Below are positions 34,908 to 42,914 of a stretch of DNA of 64,000 nucleotides, one piece after another. Positions within the stretch are counted from its first letter, which is position 1. The number at the start of each line of letters is the position of its first letter. The notes under the pieces are model-generated. The model was given only the letters and a program-made list of their open reading frames with translations, searched no databases and was not told the DNA's origin. This DNA comes from Streptomyces mirabilis (GTDB taxonomy: Bacteria > Actinomycetota > Actinomycetes > Streptomycetales > Streptomycetaceae). The translations under genes were made by a program, and so were the position numbers. The stretch spans positions 6,324,001 to 6,388,000 of the forward strand of contig NZ_JBCJKP010000001.1 in the NCBI RefSeq assembly GCF_039503195.1. Reading direction: 5' to 3'.

Positions 34908-35987
34908 ATGAGCCCCCGCGCCGGATCCACCGGCCCCCACACTCTCGCCTTCGTCGAGAGTCCGGTACAGCTCCTGAACGTGCTGGAATGGGCGCACACC
35001 TCCGCCCACCACGGCACGGCGCCCGGCGCGGGGCTCACCCTCGTCGTCCTGTCCCCCAACGACCCGATGACCCGTGGCCAACTGCGCCGCATGGCCGAAC
35101 TGGCCCGCGACGAGGGCCACTCGGTCCGCTGGGAGGAGGCGCGCGGTGGCACCACGGCGCCCTTCCACACCATCGGCGGCCTCGCCCCGCTGCTGCGCAG
35201 GGCCCGCCGCATCGTCATGGGAGACCCGTTCTCCCGCTATGTGCAACTCCTCCTGACCATCACCCACGCTCCCGACCTGGTCGTGGTCGACGACGGCACG
35301 GCGACGATGGAGTTCGTCGCCCAGCTCGCCCGTGGCGAACGACTGGTCCGCTGGCACCGCAAGGGTGGCCGCCCGGGCCCGCGCGACCTGCTCTTCGCCC
35401 CGGTGTCCTCCTTGGCCAGGCGCCGGCTGACGCCCAGTGAGCGCCGTACGGTCGAGGTGTTCTCCTCGATGCCGATCGACGAGACCCCGATCGGTGTGCG
35501 CGTCAGCGCCAACGACTTCTCCTGGACCCGGGCCCGTTTCGGGCCGCCCCGCCTCACCAAGGGCGCGGACCTGGTCGGCACGTCCCTCGTCGAGACGGGT
35601 GTGGTCGACCCGGACCGCTATCTCCAGGCGGTCCGCACCCTCGCCAAGTCCCACGGCGCCACCCGCTACTTCGCCCACCGCCGCGAGAGCGTCGAAAAGC
35701 TCCACCGGCTGGCCGCGGAGACGGGCCTGGAGATCGTCCGCCCCGATCTCCCCCTGGAACTGATCGCCCGCCGCGGCCCCATCGGCCGCACGATCCTCAG
35801 CTTCCCCTCCACGGTCGTCCACACGCTGCCGCTGGCCCTGGCCGGCACCGAGGTCCGCGTCGCCGTCTGCGACATCGACCCGGCCTGGCTGACGGAGAAC
35901 GCCTCTCCGCGCGCCCAGGGTTTCCTGTCCGGGGTGACGGGAACGGCACGGGACGTACACCGGTTGTCGGCGGTGACGTCGGCGTAG
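34908..35987 (+). CDS. Polysialyltransferase-family protein
   Basis: 359 aa. It begins HTLAFVESPVQLLNVLEWAH, characteristic of bacterial polysialyl- and sialyltransferases (PF07388-like). VVVDDGTATMEFVAQLARGE carries the D/E-D/E-G motif. The second motif, normally HP, reads YFAHRRESVEK here. It probably adds CMP-activated nonulosonates made by the two preceding gene products. ATG at 34908, 80 bp after neuB. It is the last core gene before the variable island. Confidence 0.85.
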   Translation: MSPRAGSTGPHTLAFVESPVQLLNVLEWAHTSAHHGTAPGAGLTLVVLSPNDPMTRGQLRRMAELARDEGHSVRWEEARGGTTAPFHTIGGLAPLLRRARRIVMGDPFSRYVQLLLTITHAPDLVVVDDGTATMEFVAQLARGERLVRWHRKGGRPGPRDLLFAPVSSLARRRLTPSERRTVEVFSSMPIDETPIGVRVSANDFSWTRARFGPPRLTKGADLVGTSLVETGVVDPDRYLQAVRTLAKSHGATRYFAHRRESVEKLHRLAAETGLEIVRPDLPLELIARRGPIGRTILSFPSTVVHTLPLALAGTEVRVAVCDIDPAWLTENASPRAQGFLSGVTGTARDVHRLSAVTSA

Positions 35988-36086
35988 GGAAGCCGCGCAC
36001 CGTCCGGCGAGTCACTGCGGGAGACCGATGAAGTCGATCGATCCGGGGTTGAGGCCGAGGTCTCCGGGCTGCGCCGGGCCGTTCTC

Positions 36087-36470
36087 GTGATCGGCTCGGC
36101 GGAGGTGCTGCGGGCACTGCGCGCCCACGGAACGATCGCGTGGTTCCGGATCTCGGCCGGGGTGGATCCGCTGGATTGCCTCGTCCGTCCGCCCTTGGTC
36201 GTCTGGCGCTACGCCGACCCGCAGGACCGGGTACGCCTGGCGATCCCGCCGACCGTCGAGACGTTCGAGGGAAAGGTCGGGTGGGTCACGGACGTCTCGG
36301 CCGAGAGCTGGCGCCTCGAGCCACGGAGGGTGCGGGACGAACTCTCCGGAGCCGCTCCGGGGTACCCGGGTGTCCTGTCCGACCTCAAGCACGAGGACCA
36401 GGACTTCTGCATCCGTGCCACGCGGGATCTCGAACTCCTCCTGGCAAGGATCGAGAGGCTCCACGACTGA
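36087..36470 (+). CDS. Hypothetical protein, 127 aa
   Basis: It begins MIGSAEVLRALRAHGTIAWF and ends in a helical stretch (IRATRDLELLLARIERLHD). The frame stays open for 33 codons back to the previous gene's stop and looks coding there too (SLRETDEVDRSG), so the start is uncertain; GTG at 36087 was used. No family recognised. It sits at the edge of the variable island and could be a small immunity-like or orphan protein. Confidence 0.5.
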   Translation: MIGSAEVLRALRAHGTIAWFRISAGVDPLDCLVRPPLVVWRYADPQDRVRLAIPPTVETFEGKVGWVTDVSAESWRLEPRRVRDELSGAAPGYPGVLSDLKHEDQDFCIRATRDLELLLARIERLHD

Positions 36471-36671
36471 GTTCGCGGCGGCGGCCCCTTCCGGGCGGGA
36501 CACAGGAACCCCGAATCTTCTCCACACCGGTTGCACCGAACGGACACGTGTTGTTCGTCGGCCATCCCTGGATCGCGCGTTGGACCGACACCATCCAGCC
36601 ATTGAATCTCCCCGAACGGCACCAATCGGTCGCCGCACGCCTGTTTCGCTTACGCAGCGGGGGGACCACAC

Positions 36672-37085
36672 GTGGCGTCCGCACATGTGGAGTCCGACAG
36701 ATCGGACTCCGACAGACCCGCGTCCCGGCGGCCGTACGCCGCCCGTGGGCTCGGTGACCGCATCTTCAGGTACCAGCTGACGGCCGCCGGTGTCGTCGTC
36801 CTCGCCGTCATGGCGGGAGTCGGCCTCTTCCTGCTCCTGATCGCCGGTCAGGCACTCAAGGCCACCGGCTTCTCCTTCCTCACCACCGCCGCATGGCAGC
36901 CGGACGTCCACCGGTTCGGCATCGCGGCCGTCCTCACCGGCACCCTGCTGATCGCCGCCGTCGCGGTGACGCCCTCCGTGCCGCTGGCCGTGGGGACCGC
37001 GCTGTTCATCTCCGACGTGGCCCCGCGCAAGCTGCGCCGCACCCTGGTGACCATGGTCGACCTGATGGCGGCCGTATCGTCGGTG
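36672..37085 (+). pseudogene. 5' fragment of a phosphate ABC transporter permease gene (pstC paralogue)
   Basis: The first about 135 codons encode a PstC N-terminus: GDRIFRYQLTAAGVVVLAVM, TGFSFLTTAAWQPDVHRFGI and SVPLAVGTALFISDVAPRKL. Homology stops at MVDLMAAVSSVV, where PstC continues VPSVVYGLWG. The frame then runs into unrelated sequence leading to the first immunity-like gene. The truncation point is a probable junction of the island. No pstS, pstA or pstB is nearby. Confidence 0.75.
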
Positions 37086-37125
37086 GTGTCCCCTCACCGA
37101 ACCCGACCGCCGAAAGGGAGCCGCG

Positions 37126-37725
37126 ATGCCGACGCCGGATGCTCGGGCCTGGGCCGAGGCGCTCAGCATGTACGAGCAGCGGTACTCGTACGTGTCGGTG
37201 GGGCCCCGCGCCCACCAGGACTGGGTGCGGGATGTCGCGGCAGTCATGCGCCGGGGGGTGACGGATCCCCGGTCCTGGAGGTGGCTCGACGTCGACGAAG
37301 GCGAGGAGGAACGGCTGGAGGAGCCGTCCTTCCCCTTCGTCCTGCCGCCCTCCGTTCCACAAGGCGCGGCCGCGTGGCGGCGCGGACTGCGGACGGTGCC
37401 CCGGACATCGGTGGAAAGACTGCTGGTCATGCTGTCCACCACATGGCTGGACGTCCCGCGCGAACGCGCCCGCAATGACTTCGAGACCCGTCGTCCGGAA
37501 TTGGAGCGGAAGGCCCGGGTGATCCTCTCCCGCTTTCCGGAGGAAACGTCCTTCCACACGAACGCCGGGTACCCGAGATCGAGGAGTGACAGCCAAACCG
37601 ACGCCCCGGACTTCTACGAGGCGACCACCGGCTGCACCCCTCTCTCCCAGTACGACTGGGACCTCGGCCTGATCGCGGTCTCCGGGACCGAACTCGGCCT
37701 CTTCTGGTCCTTCGACGCCACCTGA
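37126..37725 (+). CDS. Putative immunity protein, paralogue of the one after the toxin
   Basis: 199 aa, soluble. It aligns along its length with the product of 40511-41098: GPRAHQDW / GPRAHSDW, DPRSWRWLD / DPRGWNVLD, PSFPF, ERLLVM / ERLLVT, and the C-terminal PLSQYDWDLGLIAVSGTELG against SLTQYDGDFGFVVVSPEEVG, then FWSF. Family otherwise unrecognised. The paired copies flank the secretion and toxin genes, as duplicated immunity genes do in polymorphic toxin loci. ATG at 37126 with AAAGGGAG upstream. Confidence 0.7.
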   Translation: MPTPDARAWAEALSMYEQRYSYVSVGPRAHQDWVRDVAAVMRRGVTDPRSWRWLDVDEGEEERLEEPSFPFVLPPSVPQGAAAWRRGLRTVPRTSVERLLVMLSTTWLDVPRERARNDFETRRPELERKARVILSRFPEETSFHTNAGYPRSRSDSQTDAPDFYEATTGCTPLSQYDWDLGLIAVSGTELGLFWSFDAT

Positions 37726-37790
37726 AACCTCGTAAGATTCTTGGGCGTACGTGACGTGCGATGCCGATGTGACGGGGGCGGAGGTACGGC

Positions 37791-38225
37791 ATGAGAGTGC
37801 ACGGAGCAGGCGGGGGACAAGGAGGCGGTGGCTCCGACCTGAGGGTGTCAGGGCAGGACCTGACGAAGCTGGCTGACGACCTCGACGACATGCAGAACCA
37901 CTTGGACCAGCAGGTCAAGCGCATGGACGCGATCGTCGACCGCATCGAGGCGGGCTGGCGGGGCCCGGCGGCGACGGCGTACCGCGAGTTCCACTGGGCG
38001 GCGACCGAGGACGCCGTACGCATCCGCGAAGTGATGAAGCTGCTGGAGCGGGCCGTACGGCTCAGCCGCGACGGTTTCACCGAGCGCGACCTGGACGTGC
38101 TCGAACAGATTCGGCGGATCCAGGTGGACGTCGACAGCGAGGTAGGCAGACTCTCCACGCCGAGTCCGGCGGCAGGGGCGAATGGTGAGTCGTCACCGGC
38201 GCGCAGCAGCCTCGACTCCTTCTGA
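37791..38225 (+). CDS. WXG100-family protein (type VII secretion partner)
   Basis: 144 aa. A Gly-rich start is followed by a helix-turn-helix hairpin with the WXG motif as IEAGWRGPAATAYREFHWAA and long coiled-coil helices (LTKLADDLDDMQNHLDQQVK). The tail is Ser/Ala-rich. Such proteins pair as dimers and accompany type VII effectors. It is first of three genes ending with the toxin; TAAGAT at about 37734 could be a -10. GGAGG upstream of the ATG. Confidence 0.85.
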   Translation: MRVHGAGGGQGGGGSDLRVSGQDLTKLADDLDDMQNHLDQQVKRMDAIVDRIEAGWRGPAATAYREFHWAATEDAVRIREVMKLLERAVRLSRDGFTERDLDVLEQIRRIQVDVDSEVGRLSTPSPAAGANGESSPARSSLDSF

Positions 38226-38294
38226 ATCCGGCGTTCCGAGAGAACCGCCAAGTACTCGCTTCGCACCCCGCCGTTTCCGACACCTAGGGGGATC

Positions 38295-38609
38295 ATGTCG
38301 ACCGGGGCCACCGACGACGACCGCATAGCCGTCTCCTTCGCCACGCTCCACGACCTCGCCGGCGAACTGGAAGACATCCTCAAGCAGCTCAACGGCAAGC
38401 TCGACGACCTTTACGACCGCGCCGAACCCGTTGTCCTGTCATGGAAGGGCGAGGCCCGCGAGGTCTTCGTGAAGAAGCTCGATGAGTGGGACCGCTCGGC
38501 GCAGGACCTCCAGGCGGCCCAGAAGTGGCTGCACGAGTACGTGACCACCGGCCACGCCAACTATGCGGCGGCGCACCGGGCGGTTCTGCGGGGCTGGGGA
38601 GTCGCCTGA
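38295..38609 (+). CDS. WXG100-family protein
   Basis: 104 aa, the classical WXG100 length. Two long helices surround VLSWKGEAREVF (WKG as the W-x-G), with YVTTGHANYAAAHRAVLRGW at the end. It probably forms a heterodimer with the preceding protein or a chaperone pair with the toxin N-terminus. Its stop overlaps the toxin start (TGATG), so the two are coupled. Confidence 0.88.
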   Translation: MSTGATDDDRIAVSFATLHDLAGELEDILKQLNGKLDDLYDRAEPVVLSWKGEAREVFVKKLDEWDRSAQDLQAAQKWLHEYVTTGHANYAAAHRAVLRGWGVA

Positions 38610-40492
38610 TGGCAACGCCCTCGCCCTCGACCACGCCCCCGGCCACCACGGGCAACGGCGCGCTGCCCGCCCCGTCGTCCGGCTCGGGTGTGACCCCTGC
38701 CCCCTCTCCCGGCTCTCTCAAGGACCCCCAGGGCAAGAACATTTCACAGCAGGACTCAGGCTCGGCGCGGCGTCAACGCTCCGACGAACTGGCGGCGATG
38801 AAGCCCGCCGCGCCGGGCAACGCCGTCGGCTTCGACATCCAGCCGAAGCACGTGTACTACGCGTCGTACGTACTGCGGAACGCCCAGTACGACTTCGCGG
38901 ACCGGGCCAAGAGTCTCGTCGACACCCTGGACGGGTACGCGCATGCGGCGGGCTGTGGGACCGGCCCTGAGGCCTTCGCGAAGGCGTACGCCGAAGTCGC
39001 CGATCTCTTCTTGCAAGTGTGGAGCAGAGCGACGGAGGGTGTCGGCGGCGCTGCGGTGGGCCTCACGGTGACGGCGAACAACTACGCGCAGGCGGAGCAC
39101 GCGACCAATCCGCTGAGCCCGGTTGTAGTGAGGAAAAAAGTCCCGGACGTCCTGAAGAAGGCCGGCGCGGGCGGACCCGTGGCCGAACTCGGCTGGGGCA
39201 ACGCCCCTGCGGAGGCGGGCTGGGGCAACGAGATCATCGACGACGTCGCCGGGGGCCTGAGCCGGGTCGGCGACTACGTCCTGCGCCCGATCCTGGAGTA
39301 CGCGCTGCGGCACGGGAAGGTCGCCGACATCACGCCGGGCGGCGACGACATCGACCTTCCCAAGATCGCGCTGGCGTGGCGGACGGCGGCCAAGGACGCC
39401 AAGACGTCCGCGGACACCTTCGACGACGCCATCGCGTATCTCACCAACCCCGCGCCGGGACACGACGAGTGGCAGAGCGCGATGAAGCAGTTCTGTTCTG
39501 CGATCTGGGGGAGTACGGCCTGGGGCAAAGCGAGTCACAACGGCCGTTACCGGTGGAACCAGGAGGACGGCCAGCGCCCCGCCTTGGATGTCCTCCAGGA
39601 CACCGCACGCGACGTCGCGACGGCGTGCGACGCGCTGAGTGCGGAAGTGACGAAGATCAGGTCCACGATCACCGATGTCTACAAGCACGCGGCTGAGAAG
39701 ACCTTTGTCGCGAAGAGCATCGAGGCCGCTCTGGAACTGGCCCTCAAACTTCCTGAGCTGGCCCTGGAGTTCGTCTCGAACATCGACACGGGTCGCCTCA
39801 ACCATGCCGTCGACATGTACAACCGAGAAATCCACACCCTTGCCGGCAACTTGATCGAACTCAAGCATGCGCTGGAAGAGGCGGAGCGCAGCGTTCCCAG
39901 ATATTCCGCGGAAGAGGCACGCGCCGAGGCTTTCGGTGTGAGGGCGCTCGACGAATTCAAGAAAGAGCACCCGTGGACCAATCCGGAGGACACCAAGAAC
40001 GGCGTCTACAAGATTGACCTGGCCAGCAGCGAATGGTTGAACGACGGCCATACCCTGGACAAGCACGTCGGGAAGACCTCCGAGCAACTCGCCCAACGTC
40101 TTCGTGACCAGGGTGATCCCGCCACTGACGCATGGCCGCACGGTAAGCCCAAGGTCAGTGCGGCCTCCAGCTTCGACAACCTGGAGAGCGCGCAGCGGTA
40201 CACGCAGTACAACATCGACCAGTACTCCGGCGACATCAAAGCATGGCTTGACGGGCCGCCACCGCCCCAGGACGGGGAAGTGAAGAAGCTGGTCGGTCCG
40301 GGACCCAACGGAGAAGTCACGGGTACGAGCGTCACGAAGCAACCGTACGACCCGAACGATCCGATGACCGGTTTCAAGCAAGGTGGTATGGACGCCAAGC
40401 CCCTGGAGGTGAAGAACATCGATACCCGCCTGAAGTACGATCCCAGCCTCGATCCCCCCTTCGTCGTCATGACTTCCATGCCGGCGCGCTGA
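38609..40492 (+). CDS. Polymorphic toxin with C-terminal RNase A-like (CdiA-CT) domain
   Basis: 627 aa. A Pro/Ser/Thr-rich N-terminus (1-60) precedes a long helical region (about 65-430) typical of actinobacterial type VII-like effectors, including FVSNIDTGRLNHAVDMYN. From about residue 470 the toxin domain begins with DGHTLDKHVGKT (His481, Lys485, His486), then KVSAASSFDNLESAQ and IKAWL, ending PPFVVMTSMPAR. This is the pattern of the bacterial RNase A-like CdiA C-terminal domain, which degrades RNA in competitor cells. No signal peptide; export via WXG100 partners is inferred. An immunity-like gene follows after 18 bp. Confidence 0.85.
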   Translation: MATPSPSTTPPATTGNGALPAPSSGSGVTPAPSPGSLKDPQGKNISQQDSGSARRQRSDELAAMKPAAPGNAVGFDIQPKHVYYASYVLRNAQYDFADRAKSLVDTLDGYAHAAGCGTGPEAFAKAYAEVADLFLQVWSRATEGVGGAAVGLTVTANNYAQAEHATNPLSPVVVRKKVPDVLKKAGAGGPVAELGWGNAPAEAGWGNEIIDDVAGGLSRVGDYVLRPILEYALRHGKVADITPGGDDIDLPKIALAWRTAAKDAKTSADTFDDAIAYLTNPAPGHDEWQSAMKQFCSAIWGSTAWGKASHNGRYRWNQEDGQRPALDVLQDTARDVATACDALSAEVTKIRSTITDVYKHAAEKTFVAKSIEAALELALKLPELALEFVSNIDTGRLNHAVDMYNREIHTLAGNLIELKHALEEAERSVPRYSAEEARAEAFGVRALDEFKKEHPWTNPEDTKNGVYKIDLASSEWLNDGHTLDKHVGKTSEQLAQRLRDQGDPATDAWPHGKPKVSAASSFDNLESAQRYTQYNIDQYSGDIKAWLDGPPPPQDGEVKKLVGPGPNGEVTGTSVTKQPYDPNDPMTGFKQGGMDAKPLEVKNIDTRLKYDPSLDPPFVVMTSMPAR

Positions 40493-40510
40493 CCAATTCC
40501 GTCGGGAAGA

Positions 40511-41098
40511 ATGAGATCTGGAACGAGAATGGAAACGGTGAACCGAACCGCATGGGAGGAAGCTTCCGTGCGCCTGCTCGACGACGTCTACGCGTTCGCG
40601 GCGACCGGCCCGAGGGCCCACTCCGACTGGCGGGACGATGTGCTGGCCGTGATGAACCACGAAGTGGACGACCCGCGCGGCTGGAACGTCCTCGACTGGG
40701 AGACGGACAAGGAGGAGCGGGCGACGGCCGGTCCGTCCTTCCCCTTCCGCCCGCCCTCCCGCGAGCACCTGGAAGAGCGGCTGTTCCCCGTCACGCCGGC
40801 GACGGCCGAGCGCCTGCTGGTGACGATGACCTACGACTGGGGCCCGGTCCCCCAGGACGAGGACGAGGACGAGGACGCGGCAGCGGACGCGTATGCCGAT
40901 GCCCGGACCTTGTTGAGCCGGTACGGGGAGCAGATCTCCTGCTACAGCAACATCACCCGTGCGCGCGCGACTCCGTCGCCTGATCTCACCGGCGGAGTCG
41001 ACGGGTGGCTGTCTCTCACTCAGTACGACGGCGACTTCGGATTCGTCGTCGTCTCGCCGGAAGAGGTCGGTGTCTTCTGGTCGTTCAACCCCATTTGA
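40511..41098 (+). CDS. Putative cognate immunity protein of the RNase toxin
   Basis: 195 aa, acidic (a DEDEDEDAAADAY run near 115-127), soluble, 18 bp downstream of the toxin. It is paralogous to the protein encoded at 37126-37725. Its position makes it the likely neutraliser of the toxin's RNase domain; acidity suits binding a basic nuclease. Start uncertain: ATG 40511, ATG 40529 or GTG 40538 are all in frame. Confidence 0.72.
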   Translation: MRSGTRMETVNRTAWEEASVRLLDDVYAFAATGPRAHSDWRDDVLAVMNHEVDDPRGWNVLDWETDKEERATAGPSFPFRPPSREHLEERLFPVTPATAERLLVTMTYDWGPVPQDEDEDEDAAADAYADARTLLSRYGEQISCYSNITRARATPSPDLTGGVDGWLSLTQYDGDFGFVVVSPEEVGVFWSFNPI

Positions 41099-41101
41099 CG
41101 A

Positions 41102-41173
41102 GTAGTGCTGCGCTACAAACAAGCCGTGGAACCGAAGTTCGTGGTCCTCGCCTCCATGCCCATGACGCCGTGA
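41102..41173 (+). pseudogene. Orphan toxin C-terminal tail (fragment 1)
   Basis: The 23 codons VLRYKQAVEPKFVVLASMPMTP plus stop match the end of the intact toxin (RLKYDPSLDPPFVVMTSMP). Only the last strand of the RNase A-like domain remains, directly after the first immunity gene. It is a scar of a former or recombined toxin cassette. Confidence 0.65.
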
Positions 41174-41191
41174 GCCGACACTGCCTGGCCC

Positions 41192-41905
41192 GTGAGCGTT
41201 CAAGAGGAAGCAAGAAAGGTGTCGCCGGCGTTGACCACATACATCGGGGCAGTGTTCAACAACGGATTTGTTACGCGGTTGCTCGACCTGTCCCTTCGCG
41301 CGAACACCTCGGAGGACGAGGACTTCGAGCACGAGATTGCTCGCCTCTGCTGGAGCATGCAGCGTGCGCAGGGTGCCTCCTGGGTGCTGCCGCTGGCCAC
41401 TGCCGCGGCCACGGTGGATCTTGTCGCAGAGGTGTTCGTGAGCTCCTTGCGAACCCGACTTCCGGCAGGTTTTGAGGAGAGGCTGAGCCTCGCGGCCGGC
41501 GGTCGTCCGGTGGAGGAGTATCTGTCGGACGCCGCCTCGGCCATCCGCAAACTCGACAGTGAGATTGTGCCCGGCTACGGAGAGCTTCCCATGGCTCCCT
41601 GGGAGGTCTCCCTCGCGTTTCCGGAAGTGATCGACTTCAAATACTGGGTGGAGACCGACGAGTTCGAAACACTCGACGAGTGTTTGTGGGCCGGGTTCGA
41701 CAGCATGCACCCCGGAGAATGCGCGAGCAGGGCAACGGCTCTCATAGCGCAGGCACAAGAAGACCTGCTCCTCTTTCCGGATCCGGACGTTCTGCGCTCG
41801 ACACTTTCGCAGAGCATCCCTTGGGTGTCTCGCAATGTTCTGCTGGAGATCGTCCGGAAGGGAAATGAACACCTCGCCGAGTTGCATGGAGTCTCAGGGC
41901 GATGA
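41192..41905 (+). CDS. Putative immunity protein B (family not recognised)
   Basis: 237 aa, helical, soluble and acidic: MSVQEEARKVSPALTTYIGA, with DFKYWVETDEFETLDECLWA further on. No known family. It lies between two orphan toxin fragments, the position of an immunity gene in a toxin/immunity cassette array. Start GTG at 41192; another GTG at 41219 is possible. Its last codons overlap the next fragment's start. Confidence 0.6.
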   Translation: MSVQEEARKVSPALTTYIGAVFNNGFVTRLLDLSLRANTSEDEDFEHEIARLCWSMQRAQGASWVLPLATAAATVDLVAEVFVSSLRTRLPAGFEERLSLAAGGRPVEEYLSDAASAIRKLDSEIVPGYGELPMAPWEVSLAFPEVIDFKYWVETDEFETLDECLWAGFDSMHPGECASRATALIAQAQEDLLLFPDPDVLRSTLSQSIPWVSRNVLLEIVRKGNEHLAELHGVSGR

Positions 41906-42151
41906 CAAGGCCGACCGCCAACAGAGCACCGCCACCTACCCTGACCGCGAAACCGCCCAATGGGCCACCCAGCAGGTCGGCACCGCCAATGAGCAGCTCG
42001 TCCACCGCTGGCTCGCCCAGGCCAGCCCCGTCTGACGATCGAGGCGTCGTGGCCCTCGCGCACCGAGCCGGTCGACAGGGCGCTGATTCAGGCGATGATG
42101 AAGTTCACCGTCATGACGTCCATGCCGGTCAAGCGGAGACGGGTGCCCAGA
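41886..42151 (+). pseudogene. Orphan RNase A-like toxin fragment, frameshifted and joined to a foreign tail (fragment 2)
   Basis: From the ATG at 41886 the frame encodes ATYPDRETAQWATQQVGTAN and EQLVHRWLAQASPV, then stops at 42033-42035. Compared with the almost identical copy at 42930 it lacks 4 bases near 42029, which causes the stop. In the shifted frame homology resumes (LTIEASWPSRTEPVDRALIQ) until 42100. There it switches to KFTVMTSMPVKR, a tail resembling that of the full toxin rather than its twin. It is a chimeric, inactive cassette. Confidence 0.75.
41931..42100 (+). repeat. Direct repeat copy 1 (toxin C-terminal cassette)
   Basis: 170 bp, nearly identical to 42930-43103 (174 bp); they share GCCACCTACC at the start and GGCGATGATG at the end. 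The 4-bp length difference is the frameshifting deletion. The copies lie about 1 kb apart and flank a low-GC immunity gene, so recombination between them could delete or swap it. Confidence 0.85.
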
Positions 42152-42886
42152 ATGGCAATTACACGCCAGGATGTAATTGAGTATTTTCACCTCGAAGGAG
42201 CAAGAAACCTTCTCAAGCTCTACGGGCGCTATCAAGATAATATTCCGGACGACGCTTCGGAGTGGAAGAAGGAGCTCTTTCCTGTAGTTCGTGGAATTTG
42301 GAACTCGGAAATGGACGGCGGTAGGAACCGGTACGAGATCGGAGCGCAACTCCGAACTGCCGCCGATTTGTTTGAAACCCATCCAGATGGCTCGCACCAC
42401 GCCTTGAAGAATTTTCCCATGGGGTACCCCATGGAACGTACGGCTGCCATTTTTCGGGAAATCGCCGACTATGTGGAACAGTGGGCTTCCCCGCTGGACA
42501 TGGAAGCAATCAGCAATACCCCGGTAACCGCTCGAGAACTGATCATGCGCTTCCCGCGTCTGAGTAGTATCCTGCCCCTCTATTTCGGGCAGGATGGTGC
42601 GGCCGTAAGTGACGACATGCAGGACGCGAGCACGGAGGAGGGCATCCGCATGTACATCGACGAGACGCACCCTGGATGCCCGTGGAATCTTCCGGCTGCT
42701 GTCGCCGAATGCCACGAAGCTCTGGCGATTTTCCACACCGAGGATCAATTGGACAGATTCTTCTGCGAGGCTGGAATGCACGGCGGTTCGGGTAGCGACG
42801 AATTCACCGACTTCCTCCCCCTCTTCGCCCGCCTCTGCAGCGAGCACATGAGAGAGTTCCACTCACCGATGTGGGAACCCAGGTAA
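42152..42886 (+). CDS. Putative immunity protein C, low-GC and probably recently acquired
   Basis: 244 aa, helical and soluble: MAITRQDVIEYFHLEGARNL, with SSILPLYFGQDGAAVSDDMQ and GSDEFTDFLPLFARLCSEHM. No family recognised. Its base composition is close to 50 % GC over the first 400 bp, with codons such as ATT, AAT and TTT that are rare around it. It lies between two repeats of the toxin cassette, in the immunity position. ATG at 42152 was chosen; the frame is open upstream through the toxin tail. Confidence 0.62.
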   Translation: MAITRQDVIEYFHLEGARNLLKLYGRYQDNIPDDASEWKKELFPVVRGIWNSEMDGGRNRYEIGAQLRTAADLFETHPDGSHHALKNFPMGYPMERTAAIFREIADYVEQWASPLDMEAISNTPVTARELIMRFPRLSSILPLYFGQDGAAVSDDMQDASTEEGIRMYIDETHPGCPWNLPAAVAECHEALAIFHTEDQLDRFFCEAGMHGGSGSDEFTDFLPLFARLCSEHMREFHSPMWEPR

Positions 42887-42914
42887 ATTCACGACGAGGG
42901 ACAATCGGCACACC

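Noticed and set aside
38756..41887. Minus-strand open frame of more than 1000 codons antisense to the toxin and immunity genes
   Set aside because: Composition-driven: high GC leaves antisense frames open. Its translation is His/Arg/Gly/Val-rich without domains, while the plus strand has clear WXG100 and RNase A-like features.
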